DNA from: Methylotuvimicrobium alcaliphilum 20Z
Lineage (GTDB): Bacteria; Pseudomonadota; Gammaproteobacteria; Methylococcales; Methylomonadaceae
Reading direction: 5' to 3'
NCBI RefSeq assembly: GCF_000968535.2
Contig: NC_016112.1
Span: forward strand, 3,410,001-3,474,000
DNA: 64,000 nucleotides
The notes beneath the pieces were generated by a model. That model searched no databases. It saw only the letters and a program-made list of their open reading frames with translations, and was not told where the DNA came from. The position numbers and the translations under genes are program-made. Shown here piece after piece: positions 17,609-25,203 of the stretch; within the stretch, counting starts at the first letter, position 1; each line of letters begins with the position of its first letter.

Positions 17609-19150
17609 ATGAATTGTCAAACATCAGATACGATGAAAAAATCTGAATCACTTCCTTTTACGTTGGAACAAGACGCGGTAGCCGATTGGTTGAGTCGACT
17701 CGACGTAAAAGATTCCATTGCCTCAGGCGCAACGTTTTATGCGGCATTAAAAAAAATACCGCATATTCGACTCGGCGATAAAGATCTGCTGGCCGTACTC
17801 GATACCTTAACCCCGTCGGTCTTACATATTTCCGATAATTTGATCGCATCATTATTACCATCGATCATTGCCGAAGGCTCGGTGAACCCAAAATCCCGAA
17901 AACTTGCCAGACTCAGTAGTCAATTGTTACGTAGCCACTGCCTGGCCTACTGCCATGCATCTACTGCCCAATCCTTAAACGAAAAACGCAAAGCTCATGC
18001 CATCTTTACGGCCATGCAAATCGCCGGACTGACAATGCGAACCAATACATTGATTTCGGAGCGGAATTCCTCGACGCTTTGGCAAAAGACGGGAGAACTC
18101 TATCGAATCGCACGCAATGAACAATTAATCCCTATTTCGTTATCGAGCAAAATTCCGGTATTTAAAGCGCATAAATCGATATCGTCGGTGTTAAAACGCA
18201 ATCTGTTGTTCGCATTATTCGACCCTTACCCTGCACCAGCGGAACGAATCATCGCTTATTTCGATCTCGCCGATCGCATTGCCGATTTAATAGCGTTCGA
18301 AAAATCACTGAACCCGTCTTATAACTTTTACTGGGACGGTTGCGATAAAACCTTGCATCAAGACATTCCTGATATCCCTGGCGAAAACGGCCTTATTTTC
18401 AACACCGAAGAGGTTGCGCAGCAACTATCAAGCCTAGCACCGGAAATAGAGGGGCAAGACGATTTATATTTCACGTTACGTCAAAAAATTAGCGGCTATC
18501 AAGACATTCTCGACTCAGTGATACTATCAAGGCCCAAAGCTTATTGTTATACGGTCGGTATAACGCCAATAAGCGAACGGCTGAAGCACCTTGAAAGGAT
18601 TTTTAAGATCCATCGATTGAGCGGCCCAATGGACAAAGCCGAGGCGCTGAGCAAAATGGAACTAATCCCGATGGAAAGTGAATTCAAAATGCTAAGCCCT
18701 CGCCAGCTGCATCTATCGCAAGAAAGCGGCAAAAGCATTAAAGTTGAATGGATTAATATACAACAGACGAAGTTTACGCAGTACCTCCTAGGTCATGCAA
18801 AGAACGAACGACTCACCGCCGGCCAACCGATTTTCCTCTACAATCAACAAGAAATGCCTTGCATCGGCATAATCCGAAAAACAATCAAAAGCTCATCCCC
18901 TATACAACAGATGTTGATAGAAACATTACCGGGGGAAGCCAATTCCGTTCAATTCCGCATTCAAACAACGACTATCGAAGCCTTATTGGTCGATTCGCCG
19001 TCAAAAACCGAAACCGTCTTATTGCCGCCCGGCAAATATTCGACAGGAGACGAATTGGTCCGGGTCGAACAACTCGACAAACGTTATCATCTCCACAAGC
19101 TGCTCGAAGCCGGGGAACATTTCATGCATTATCGGATCGTTTCCGATTAG
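17609..19150 (+). CDS. Protein of unknown function, 513 residues
   Basis: I do not recognise a family. There is no signal peptide or membrane segment, so it is probably cytoplasmic. The N-terminal half (to about residue 300) looks all-helical, with a DPYPAPAERIIAYFDLADRIADLI segment; the C-terminal part from about 370 looks beta-rich (LYNQQEMPCIGIIRKT, QFRIQTTTIEALLV, LLPPGKY), as in a small barrel. The combination suggests a helical scaffold with a C-terminal regulatory barrel, but no ligand motif such as the PilZ RxxxR...DxSxxG is visible. An in-frame ATG at 17633 is an alternative start. Its 3' end overlaps the convergent 5'-nucleotidase gene by 29 bp. Confidence 0.75.
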   Translation: MNCQTSDTMKKSESLPFTLEQDAVADWLSRLDVKDSIASGATFYAALKKIPHIRLGDKDLLAVLDTLTPSVLHISDNLIASLLPSIIAEGSVNPKSRKLARLSSQLLRSHCLAYCHASTAQSLNEKRKAHAIFTAMQIAGLTMRTNTLISERNSSTLWQKTGELYRIARNEQLIPISLSSKIPVFKAHKSISSVLKRNLLFALFDPYPAPAERIIAYFDLADRIADLIAFEKSLNPSYNFYWDGCDKTLHQDIPDIPGENGLIFNTEEVAQQLSSLAPEIEGQDDLYFTLRQKISGYQDILDSVILSRPKAYCYTVGITPISERLKHLERIFKIHRLSGPMDKAEALSKMELIPMESEFKMLSPRQLHLSQESGKSIKVEWINIQQTKFTQYLLGHAKNERLTAGQPIFLYNQQEMPCIGIIRKTIKSSSPIQQMLIETLPGEANSVQFRIQTTTIEALLVDSPSKTETVLLPPGKYSTGDELVRVEQLDKRYHLHKLLEAGEHFMHYRIVSD

Positions 19151-20048
19151 CCACACCATGCGGCACATGGGCAGCGGTAACATGCCGAGCAGCCGATTCG
19201 CAATGACCTTGCTGATCGTCGAAAAAGATATCCGCACCGAAAGCATCCAAGAAAGGGCCTTTCGGCATGCCGCCTAAAAATAAAGCCTCATCGATTCTGA
19301 CCCCCCAAAGTCTAAGCGTCCTAACCACCCGTTCGTGAGCCGGCGCGCCGCGCGCGGTTACTAAAGCCGTACGAATCGGCACGGCATCCGGGTCGAACTG
19401 AGACTGAATACGATGCAATGTACTCAAAAACTCCTTGAAAGGGCCTCCAGGCAGTGGATTTTTAGCTTGACTGCACTCGTTTTCGGTAAATGCGCTTAGA
19501 CCGCGCTCTTGATAGATACGCTCGGAATCGTCCGAAAACAATACCGAATCGCCGTCGAATGCGATACGCAATTGATCATGAGACTTTTTCAGCGAAGAAC
19601 CCGACAATATCGTCGCGGCCGCATAACCGGCCGCCAATGCATTAGCGACGTCGACCGCATTCGACGAAAGAAACAAATGCGCGCCGAATGCACGAATATA
19701 TTCGTAAGGCGAAACGCCGCTAGTAAACGCCGCACGGGAAATATCGAGTTTATGATGCGCGATCGAATTAAAAATTCTAAGACCGGTATCGGCACTGTTG
19801 TGAGACAACAAGATCACCTCGACGATCGGGCCGCTTTTGCTGATGGCGTTCAACGCCAAAAACTTTTTGACCAGTTCATAACCGAAACCGGGCTCCAAAA
19901 TCTCATCCTCATGCTCGATCTGGTAACGGCAAAAAGCCTCCTTGCCGTCCGTCTCGAAGATCCGGTGCGACTCGTCCAAGTTGAACAAAGCCCGGGATGA
20001 AACCGCAACAACCAGTTTTTGATGCTTGATCTCGATCGGCGCAGTCAT
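19122..20048 (-). CDS. Cytosolic 5'-nucleotidase (NT5C1-like)
   Basis: 308 residues resembling the bacterial members of the cytosolic 5'-nucleotidase I family, which dephosphorylate nucleoside monophosphates. Visible HAD-type acidic motifs are SRALFNLDESHRIFE near residue 20, AFDGDSVLFSDDSE in the centre (about 160-173) and the terminal FFDDQQGHCESA, plus RTALVTARGAPAHERVVRTL, a typical motif II/III stretch. It has no signal peptide, so it acts in the cytoplasm, probably in nucleotide salvage. It is convergent with, and overlaps by 29 bp, the unknown gene at 17609-19150, and is monocistronic. A family A repeat lies just upstream of the start. Confidence 0.8.
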   Translation of the reverse strand: MTAPIEIKHQKLVVAVSSRALFNLDESHRIFETDGKEAFCRYQIEHEDEILEPGFGYELVKKFLALNAISKSGPIVEVILLSHNSADTGLRIFNSIAHHKLDISRAAFTSGVSPYEYIRAFGAHLFLSSNAVDVANALAAGYAAATILSGSSLKKSHDQLRIAFDGDSVLFSDDSERIYQERGLSAFTENECSQAKNPLPGGPFKEFLSTLHRIQSQFDPDAVPIRTALVTARGAPAHERVVRTLRLWGVRIDEALFLGGMPKGPFLDAFGADIFFDDQQGHCESAARHVTAAHVPHGVANRKRSDNA

Positions 20049-20055
20049 ATCATCG

Positions 20056-20245
20056 GCACTTAGGAACGAGCATGAAATAACTTCGATAACTGCTGGAAGG
20101 GGTTCGGTGGCTCGATTGACAGGTGTCGGCGGCCGGAATAGCCGCCGTCAAGCTTACATGGACGTATTCACGGAGTCCTGTCAAGCGAGTCACCGAACCG
20201 CCACAATGCGTAATGCATGTAGAAGTTTTTTGTACATATTCCTTA
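20056..20245. repeat. Palindromic repeat family A with outer arms
   Basis: Core 20101-20202: GGTTCGGTGGCTCG / CGAGTCACCGAACC, TTGACAGG / CCTGTCAA, inner GGCGGC / GCCGCC, and the shared TACATGGACGTATTCAC. The left flank CTTAGGAACGAGCATGAAAT is present in inverted orientation at about 60353-60372, so the homologous unit is about 150 bp. Confidence 0.8.
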
Positions 20246-20584
20246 TTTTTTACTGGTATTGAAGGTATACGAACGAACAATGCCGTTATTGTCGAAGCGA
20301 ATGACCAAATCCTCTGTTTCGACCGGTGCGAATAAAGAATACTTATATTTTCCGTACGTCCAGGTGTGACGACCGTCTTCCCTCCCCATCCGCCATGGCT
20401 GACCGAACATTTCCCTCACCTGTTGTTGTGTCGTTTCGCCGATTTTTAGATCCATCACTCGCGATGCGGCAAAATCCTTACCAGCTGTCATACAACCGGA
20501 AAGCCCCGCGACACCTATCGAACCGGCAAACAACATGAGGCTTAAATTCAAAGCCCGTAAAGAAGATAAACCAACAATATTCAT
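20243..20584 (-). CDS. BamE/SmpA-like outer membrane lipoprotein
   Basis: 113 residues from the ATG that has an AGGA ribosome site 10 bases upstream. The N-terminus is a lipoprotein signal with lipobox LSGC, so the mature protein starts at Cys. The mature part has the SmpA/OmlA fold signature: DLKIGETTQQQVREMFGQPWRM, then a beta-rich GRHTWTYGKYKY and the final DLVIRFDNNGIVRSYTF. BamE is a small accessory lipoprotein of the beta-barrel assembly complex. This copy stands alone and could be a paralogue, not the true BamE, so no symbol is given. An in-frame start nine codons upstream is possible. Confidence 0.75.
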   Translation of the reverse strand: MNIVGLSSLRALNLSLMLFAGSIGVAGLSGCMTAGKDFAASRVMDLKIGETTQQQVREMFGQPWRMGREDGRHTWTYGKYKYSLFAPVETEDLVIRFDNNGIVRSYTFNTSKK

Positions 20585-20873
20585 AGCAATTGATCCTAGT
20601 CGATTAAACAATTTGATAAAAACAGCATGGAAAAGCCATCATTCGACACGCTTCCAACGCGAGAGTCGTATTTGAATATTGAGCTATATTAACTGTTTAC
20701 AAGGATTTTATGAATCTTATTTACTTAAGCCCTTAAAAACCGCGACCAAACACCTTGAAACGGCGTCCGCTCATAAGCCGTGATCACACACTCGCCGAAA
20801 TATCGAGAGAAATCGTCTAAAATGAATTAGGCGTTAAAAAAAAGGTCTGAGACAAATACACTTCCCACTTAAG

Positions 20874-21052
20874 GCATAAGTATCTACACATCTTTATCAT
20901 TTAAAATCATGCTGTTATAAAGTTTCTTCTGGTTTATAATGAAGATAGGGACTAAAAATTGAAGTTTTTAGTCTACTTTTTATCCTAGATCACAGAAAAA
21001 TCAACTTAACTAATTGTTTTATAAAGCTGAAAACTTGTGTAGATACCTATGC
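20874..21052. mobile_element. MITE-like element H, 179 bp, 7-bp target duplication
   Basis: Ends GCATAAGTATCTACACA and revcomp GCATAGGTATCTACACA (16 of 17 identical) face inwards, and ACTTAAG is repeated directly on both sides (20867-20873, 21053-21059). The interior is AT-rich and non-coding. It lies in the 20612-21441 gap, which has no gene. Confidence 0.8.
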
Positions 21053-21065
21053 ACTTAAGGCGGGA

Positions 21066-21270
21066 CAAAAGCACTAAGGATTTGGTCATAAATACCTTCC
21101 CTATTTTTAATACAAGGTAAGCAGGTTCGGTAACTCGATTGGCAGGTGTCGGCGGCAGGGAAAGCCGCCGTCAAGCCTACACGGACGTATTCACGGCGCC
21201 CTGTCAAGCGAGTTACCGAACCTGCTACAAAACTCATAGCACAAGGAAGTTATTTTTCACGAAATCCTAA
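21066..21270. repeat. Palindromic repeat family A with outer arms
   Basis: Core 21121-21225, with perfect arms GGTTCGGTAACTCG / CGAGTTACCGAACC, inner GGCGGC / GCCGCC and the shared CACGGACGTATTCACGGCG. Imperfect outer arms (AGGATTTGGTCATAAATA and the inverted TTATTTTTCACGAAATCCT) extend it to about 200 bp. Confidence 0.8.
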
Positions 21271-21400
21271 GGATTAACCGTTCGCCCTGAGCCCTTCGGC
21301 TGCGCTCAGGAGAGCCCTGTCGAAGAGTGGATGGTTAATCCGCCCATGGTTCGACAAGCTCACCACGAACGGATTAGCCTTAAACTGTCCCGCGTTAAGT
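21271..21400. repeat. Double-hairpin repeat 'CGTTCGCCCTGAG'
   Basis: First hairpin GGATTAACC...GGTTAATCC encloses GTTCGCCCTGAGC; the second encloses ATGGTTCGACAAGCTCACCACGAACGG. A related copy lies inside MITE G at 24082-24180, where the first stem reads GGATTTTTCC / GGAAAAATCC, so both arms changed together. This kind of sequence is common in intergenic DNA of many proteobacteria. Confidence 0.7.
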
Positions 21401-21441
21401 GAGAAACCGACAAATATCAATAAACACCGTGAGCCCAGGCT

Positions 21442-21987
21442 ATGAAATGGTTTACCCTCTTTTGCGCATTCATCTTACCGGGATGCTCCAGCCTGCCCGT
21501 GGCAATACAAAACGCACCGGTGCCGGACATTCAATATGCCGAAACCATCGATCGTATAGACACCTATAAAAATTACCGAGTACGCTGGGGCGGTACGATC
21601 ATCCAAGTCGATAATGAGGAGAACCTTAGCCGGCTACAGATTCTTCATTACCCGTTAGACAGATTCGGAAGACCGCAAACCGACAAAGAAACCGCAGGCC
21701 GATTCATCCTGGAAACTCCCGAATTTTACGATCCTGCCGTTTACCGTAAAAACACCCAAATCACCGCCGCCGGCACTCTGAAAGGCAGCGACACGCTTAA
21801 AATCGGTAACAAATCACTGAATGTGCCTGTCGTTGAAATCCAAACGGTTCATCGTTGGCCCGAACGCACGCAAAGAGATTGCCGTACCGATTTCGGAGCA
21901 GGCTTCGGTTACGGACCTTACCCCTGGGGCTTTTATCCTTATGGATACTACCGCTACCATCCTCGTTTTTTTTATCCGTGGTATTAA
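21442..21987 (+). CDS. slp: Slp-family outer membrane lipoprotein
   Basis: 181 residues with a short lipoprotein signal (MKWFTLFCAFILPGC, lipobox LPGC). The mature part has the Slp signature: YRVRWGGTIIQVDNEENLSRLQIL, then LDRFGRPQTDKETAGRFIL and the late VPVVEIQTVHRWPE. Slp proteins are starvation- or acid-induced outer membrane lipoproteins of uncertain role. The last 35 residues form a Gly/Tyr/Pro-rich tail (FGYGPYPWGFYPYGYYRYHP), perhaps a surface-sticking tail. It is monocistronic between repeat blocks. A possible GGCT ribosome site lies before the ATG. Confidence 0.85.
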   Translation: MKWFTLFCAFILPGCSSLPVAIQNAPVPDIQYAETIDRIDTYKNYRVRWGGTIIQVDNEENLSRLQILHYPLDRFGRPQTDKETAGRFILETPEFYDPAVYRKNTQITAAGTLKGSDTLKIGNKSLNVPVVEIQTVHRWPERTQRDCRTDFGAGFGYGPYPWGFYPYGYYRYHPRFFYPWY

Positions 21988-22129
21988 TCCCAATTTCGGC
22001 ATAAACGCTTAATGCACCGGGAAATAAATTTACCATGTGCTTCATGGTTAAACTGCCGAATTTACTGTGAAAGTTCGTAGATTGAGACTCTTTATCTAAT
22101 TTTTCGATATGTAACACAATGCCAACTCC

Positions 22130-22358
22130 GAAGAGGGTGCGGTTGCTCGATCGACAGGCGTCGGCGGCAGGGCAGATTTTTGCTCCTGCAAAATCTGCAT
22201 TCATGCCATCCCTGGCAATCAGATTCCGCCGTCGAGCCTACATGGACGTATTCACCCAGCACCTAAATTCCATAGTCCATTGGCTATGGTTAACTATCTT
22301 GGATAATTTAGGTGCTGGGTTCACGGCGTCCTGTCGGGCGAGTAACCGCACCCTCCCA
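22130..22358. repeat. Palindromic repeat family A with inserts F and B
   Basis: Arms GGTGCGGTTGCTCG / CGAGTAACCGCACC. Module F (GCAGATTTTTGCTCCTGCAA) lies inside the first half. Hairpin B occupies 22256-22319 and is flanked by a duplicated TTCAC (22251-22255, 22320-22324). It fills the gap between slp and the MFS gene; the ends of this gap show nothing else. Confidence 0.85.
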
Positions 22359-22413
22359 CGCCCTCGGACTTTCATTTACTGGGGCGATTGCCTGGCTTTC
22401 ATGAACGTTAGGA

Positions 22414-23751
22414 TTATAAAACACACTCCCTGTCCGCTTTCTCGGCGGCCGCGCGCCCGTTTGCCTCGCTTACTTGTCGACTGAAATACAAAGCCGCGCC
22501 AAATAGTATGATGCAGAATAAGATCGCGCTTTTCAGCCCGACCAAAATCTGCAACAAACCGATTGCCATTAAGCCGAACATGCCGGCCAACTTCATCGAT
22601 AAACCCCAAAAGCCGAAATACTCGGCGGAACGCGACAACGGCGAGAACAAACCGATCAGAGTTCGAGTCGACGACTGGCAAGACCCCAGACTCAACCCCG
22701 CGACACTTCCGACGAATAAAAAAACATATTGCGCTTGCCAAGCGACATTAAACTGAGACTGCATCATTTCAGCAAACACAGGCGTCAGATAAATCATTGC
22801 GATGGCCGATATCCACAATATCAAAGTCAGCCGATAAGTAAACAACGCACCCAACTTATCTTGTATGAAACCGAAAGCCACCGCCCCTAACGCTGCTGTA
22901 ATCTGCACAATAATAAACATCCAAGTTCTGACCTCTTCGTCCCAACCGATAATTTGCGCACCATAGATGAATGCATACGTAATGATGATATATATACCGC
23001 TCATCGCGAAAAAAATCGACACCAACATTACCGCTAGATCGCGGTGATCCTTGATATGCTCAACCGTATTTCGCACACGGCCGATACCGATACGAAAATA
23101 TCCCGTTCCGGGCGGCAACGGACAAGGCACGCCACGCTCCTTGACCCATAAAAAAGTCGGAATCGCCGCGACTAAGAAAAATGCCGCCGCCCAAGGGCCC
23201 ACCCAACGAATACTTTCAAAATTTTCGGCGCTAACTTCACCCAGCACGAGCAATACAAAAATCGCCGAAACCATCCCGCCGACATAACCTAGCGCCCAAC
23301 CGAAACCGGAAATTTTACCCAAATCGTCCGGCGGACCGAGATCGGGTAAAAATGCCGCAATAAAAGCTTCGCCGATTGAATATGCGAAATTAGAAATAAT
23401 CAACAATAATACGCCCAACCACGCCAACCCCGGCTCGACAAAATAAAGCGCTGCCGTACTGAACACAGTCAATAGATAACTGCCGAATAAAAAACGTTTC
23501 TTATTGGCTGTGTAATCCATAACCGCACCTGCTATGGGCGAAAAAATCACGACGCCCAAATAACCGATCGCCAAAGATACGCTCCAAAGCAGATTGCCGA
23601 GCCGGTAATCGGGCGAATCGCCGACGATCACTCGCGTAAATAAATCGCCGAAGACGACCGTTACAATGAGCAAGGTATAAGCCTGATTTGCAAAATCGAA
23701 CATCGCCCAACCGAATATTTCTTTATTCGACGCTCTAACACGTAAATTCAT
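22414..23751 (-). CDS. UMF1-type MFS transporter
   Basis: 445 residues from the ATG chosen here, with about 12 hydrophobic segments. The start FGWAMFDFANQAYTLLIVTVVF is the hallmark of the UMF1 family (related to yeast Atg22), and the loop PIAGAVMDYTANKKRFLFG is the MFS motif between helices 2 and 3. These transporters are thought to export small solutes such as amino acids or peptides, but the substrate here is unknown. An in-frame upstream ATG would add 22 hydrophilic residues with no family likeness. A repeat-filled gap follows upstream. Confidence 0.85.
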   Translation of the reverse strand: MNLRVRASNKEIFGWAMFDFANQAYTLLIVTVVFGDLFTRVIVGDSPDYRLGNLLWSVSLAIGYLGVVIFSPIAGAVMDYTANKKRFLFGSYLLTVFSTAALYFVEPGLAWLGVLLLIISNFAYSIGEAFIAAFLPDLGPPDDLGKISGFGWALGYVGGMVSAIFVLLVLGEVSAENFESIRWVGPWAAAFFLVAAIPTFLWVKERGVPCPLPPGTGYFRIGIGRVRNTVEHIKDHRDLAVMLVSIFFAMSGIYIIITYAFIYGAQIIGWDEEVRTWMFIIVQITAALGAVAFGFIQDKLGALFTYRLTLILWISAIAMIYLTPVFAEMMQSQFNVAWQAQYVFLFVGSVAGLSLGSCQSSTRTLIGLFSPLSRSAEYFGFWGLSMKLAGMFGLMAIGLLQILVGLKSAILFCIILFGAALYFSRQVSEANGRAAAEKADRECVL

Positions 23752-23966
23752 TGCCTTATTCCTAACTTGAATTGACTGACTTTGAGAAATTCTGAATGAT
23801 TCCCGTAAATCCAACATTATAGACTCGGAAAATAAAATGATTTGTAAGTATTAAACACCTTCGCTATATCTCAAACTCCGTAGACGGTAAAAGTATTGGT
23901 GAATACTTTCACGGTCTCTCCGGCTAGAGAAACCCTGAATGCTCTTGCAGTAATTATTCACATCCC

Positions 23967-24220
23967 CCCTATCGTTCCCACGCTCCGGCATGGGAACGAA
24001 GACCGAGACGCTCTAGCGTCTCGTACCGCTGGAGCGGTACTCAGGCATTCCCACGCAGAGCGTCACTGCCATTAAGTTAAGGATTTTTCCGTTCGCCCTG
24101 AGCCTGTCGAAGGGTGAATGGAAAAATCCTGGGTCGATAAGTTAAGCCGTCCATGGTTCGACAGGCTCACCACGAACGGCTTAACTTAATGGCAGTGACG
24201 CAGAGCGTGGGAACGATAAT
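23967..24220. repeat. 'ATCGTTCCCACGCTC' bounded repeat, interrupted
   Basis: The ends ATCGTTCCCACGCTC and GAGCGTGGGAACGAT form a 15-bp inverted repeat. The inside holds small hairpins such as GACGCTCTAGCGTC and ACCGCTGGAGCGGT. MITE G is inserted at 24063, splitting the element near its right end. It occupies the gap 23752-24370, whose first 200 bases hold nothing recognisable. Confidence 0.7.
24063..24198. mobile_element. MITE-like element G, 136 bp, 9-bp target duplication
   Basis: The inverted ends are TCACTGCCATTAAGTTAAG (19 bp, perfect), and CGCAGAGCG is repeated directly on each side (24054-24062, 24199-24207). Most of the inside is the double-hairpin CGTTCGCCCTGAG repeat. A 9-bp duplication is usual for IS4-type elements. 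No transposase is present. Confidence 0.9.
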
Positions 24221-24370
24221 TGCCGGAGGACTGAAAAGTTACCTCTTGCATGCCGGTTTCGAGAAGCTGGTCAACAAAACCTTTTTCGACAACGATGGTC
24301 GAAACAAAACACTCACTCCAAAAATCTTACTTTGCGAGTCCGAAACCGTAACAACATATTCGGGTAAATA

Positions 24371-25036
24371 ATGATGAATAAAATACGAATAGGCCAAACC
24401 GTTCCACTTTTGCCCGTATCCGATTGGGTACAGGGAAACCCCATTGATTTAACACAGCAAAACGGGCGAGTCGTACTGATCGAAGTCTTTCAACTCAATT
24501 GTCCCGGCTGTTTCCTCTATGGCTTGCCCCAGGCAATAGAAATGCATCGAAAATATTCCGATAAGGGCCTGACGGTCATCGGCATATCAACGGCTTTCGA
24601 AGATTTCGATAAAAACACGCTGGACAACTTAAAGCTTTTGGTTAATCAACAACAGGTCATCGGGCATTCCTATCGCGTCTTAGCCGAACATGATTTGTTG
24701 GATGACGGCAAGCTGTCCTATCGGGTCCCATTTCCATTGGCCATGGACCGCTTGATCGAACGCCGGGCAAACTTCAGCGACGAAGAAATTACCGAGTTCA
24801 TAAATTCGCGTATTCCCGATTTCGAGCAACAAAGCGATCTTCAACGCGAGCAAATCCGGCAAAATGTAGCCTTTTACCTTGAAGGCCTTAAATACCGTGC
24901 CGAAACCTTCGAGCTTTTCGATCTGCAAGGCACGCCGTCCAGCATCCTGATCGACAAAGAAGGCAGGTTGGCCGAATGCTTGTTCGGACATGATCCCGAA
25001 CTGGAATTTAGAATTCAAAAACTACTTGAAGCATAA
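24371..25036 (+). CDS. TlpA/peroxiredoxin-like thioredoxin-fold protein
   Basis: 221 residues. The thioredoxin-fold core is recognisable from VVLIEVFQLNCPGCFLYGLPQ (active-site CPGC near residues 49-52), through GLTVIGISTAFEDFD, to the cis-Pro segment LQGTPSSILIDKEGRL at about 190-205. An insertion of about 70 helical residues separates the halves, as in some TlpA/AhpC-TSA relatives. There is no signal peptide, so a cytoplasmic thiol oxidoreductase or reductase of small disulfides is likely; the substrate is unknown. It begins shortly after a repeat block; no operon partner is visible. The 25037-25203 spacer shows no feature. Confidence 0.75.
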   Translation: MMNKIRIGQTVPLLPVSDWVQGNPIDLTQQNGRVVLIEVFQLNCPGCFLYGLPQAIEMHRKYSDKGLTVIGISTAFEDFDKNTLDNLKLLVNQQQVIGHSYRVLAEHDLLDDGKLSYRVPFPLAMDRLIERRANFSDEEITEFINSRIPDFEQQSDLQREQIRQNVAFYLEGLKYRAETFELFDLQGTPSSILIDKEGRLAECLFGHDPELEFRIQKLLEA

Positions 25037-25203
25037 ATACAGTAATGATGTTTTTTGCCATTCGGTTGGCAAAGAATTATCGACGCATCAGAAGCTCTTA
25101 TCGGACCAGTTCGCAACCAAACCAACCCGATCCGATCATCGCGACGAAGCCCGGAGGGACAGTTATAAAGAAAAGATATCGAAGCCGCCCAGGCTTAAAT
25201 AAA

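Noticed and set aside
20243-20584. Naming the small lipoprotein bamE
   Set aside because: The fold fits, but other SmpA-like paralogues exist and no bam context is present.
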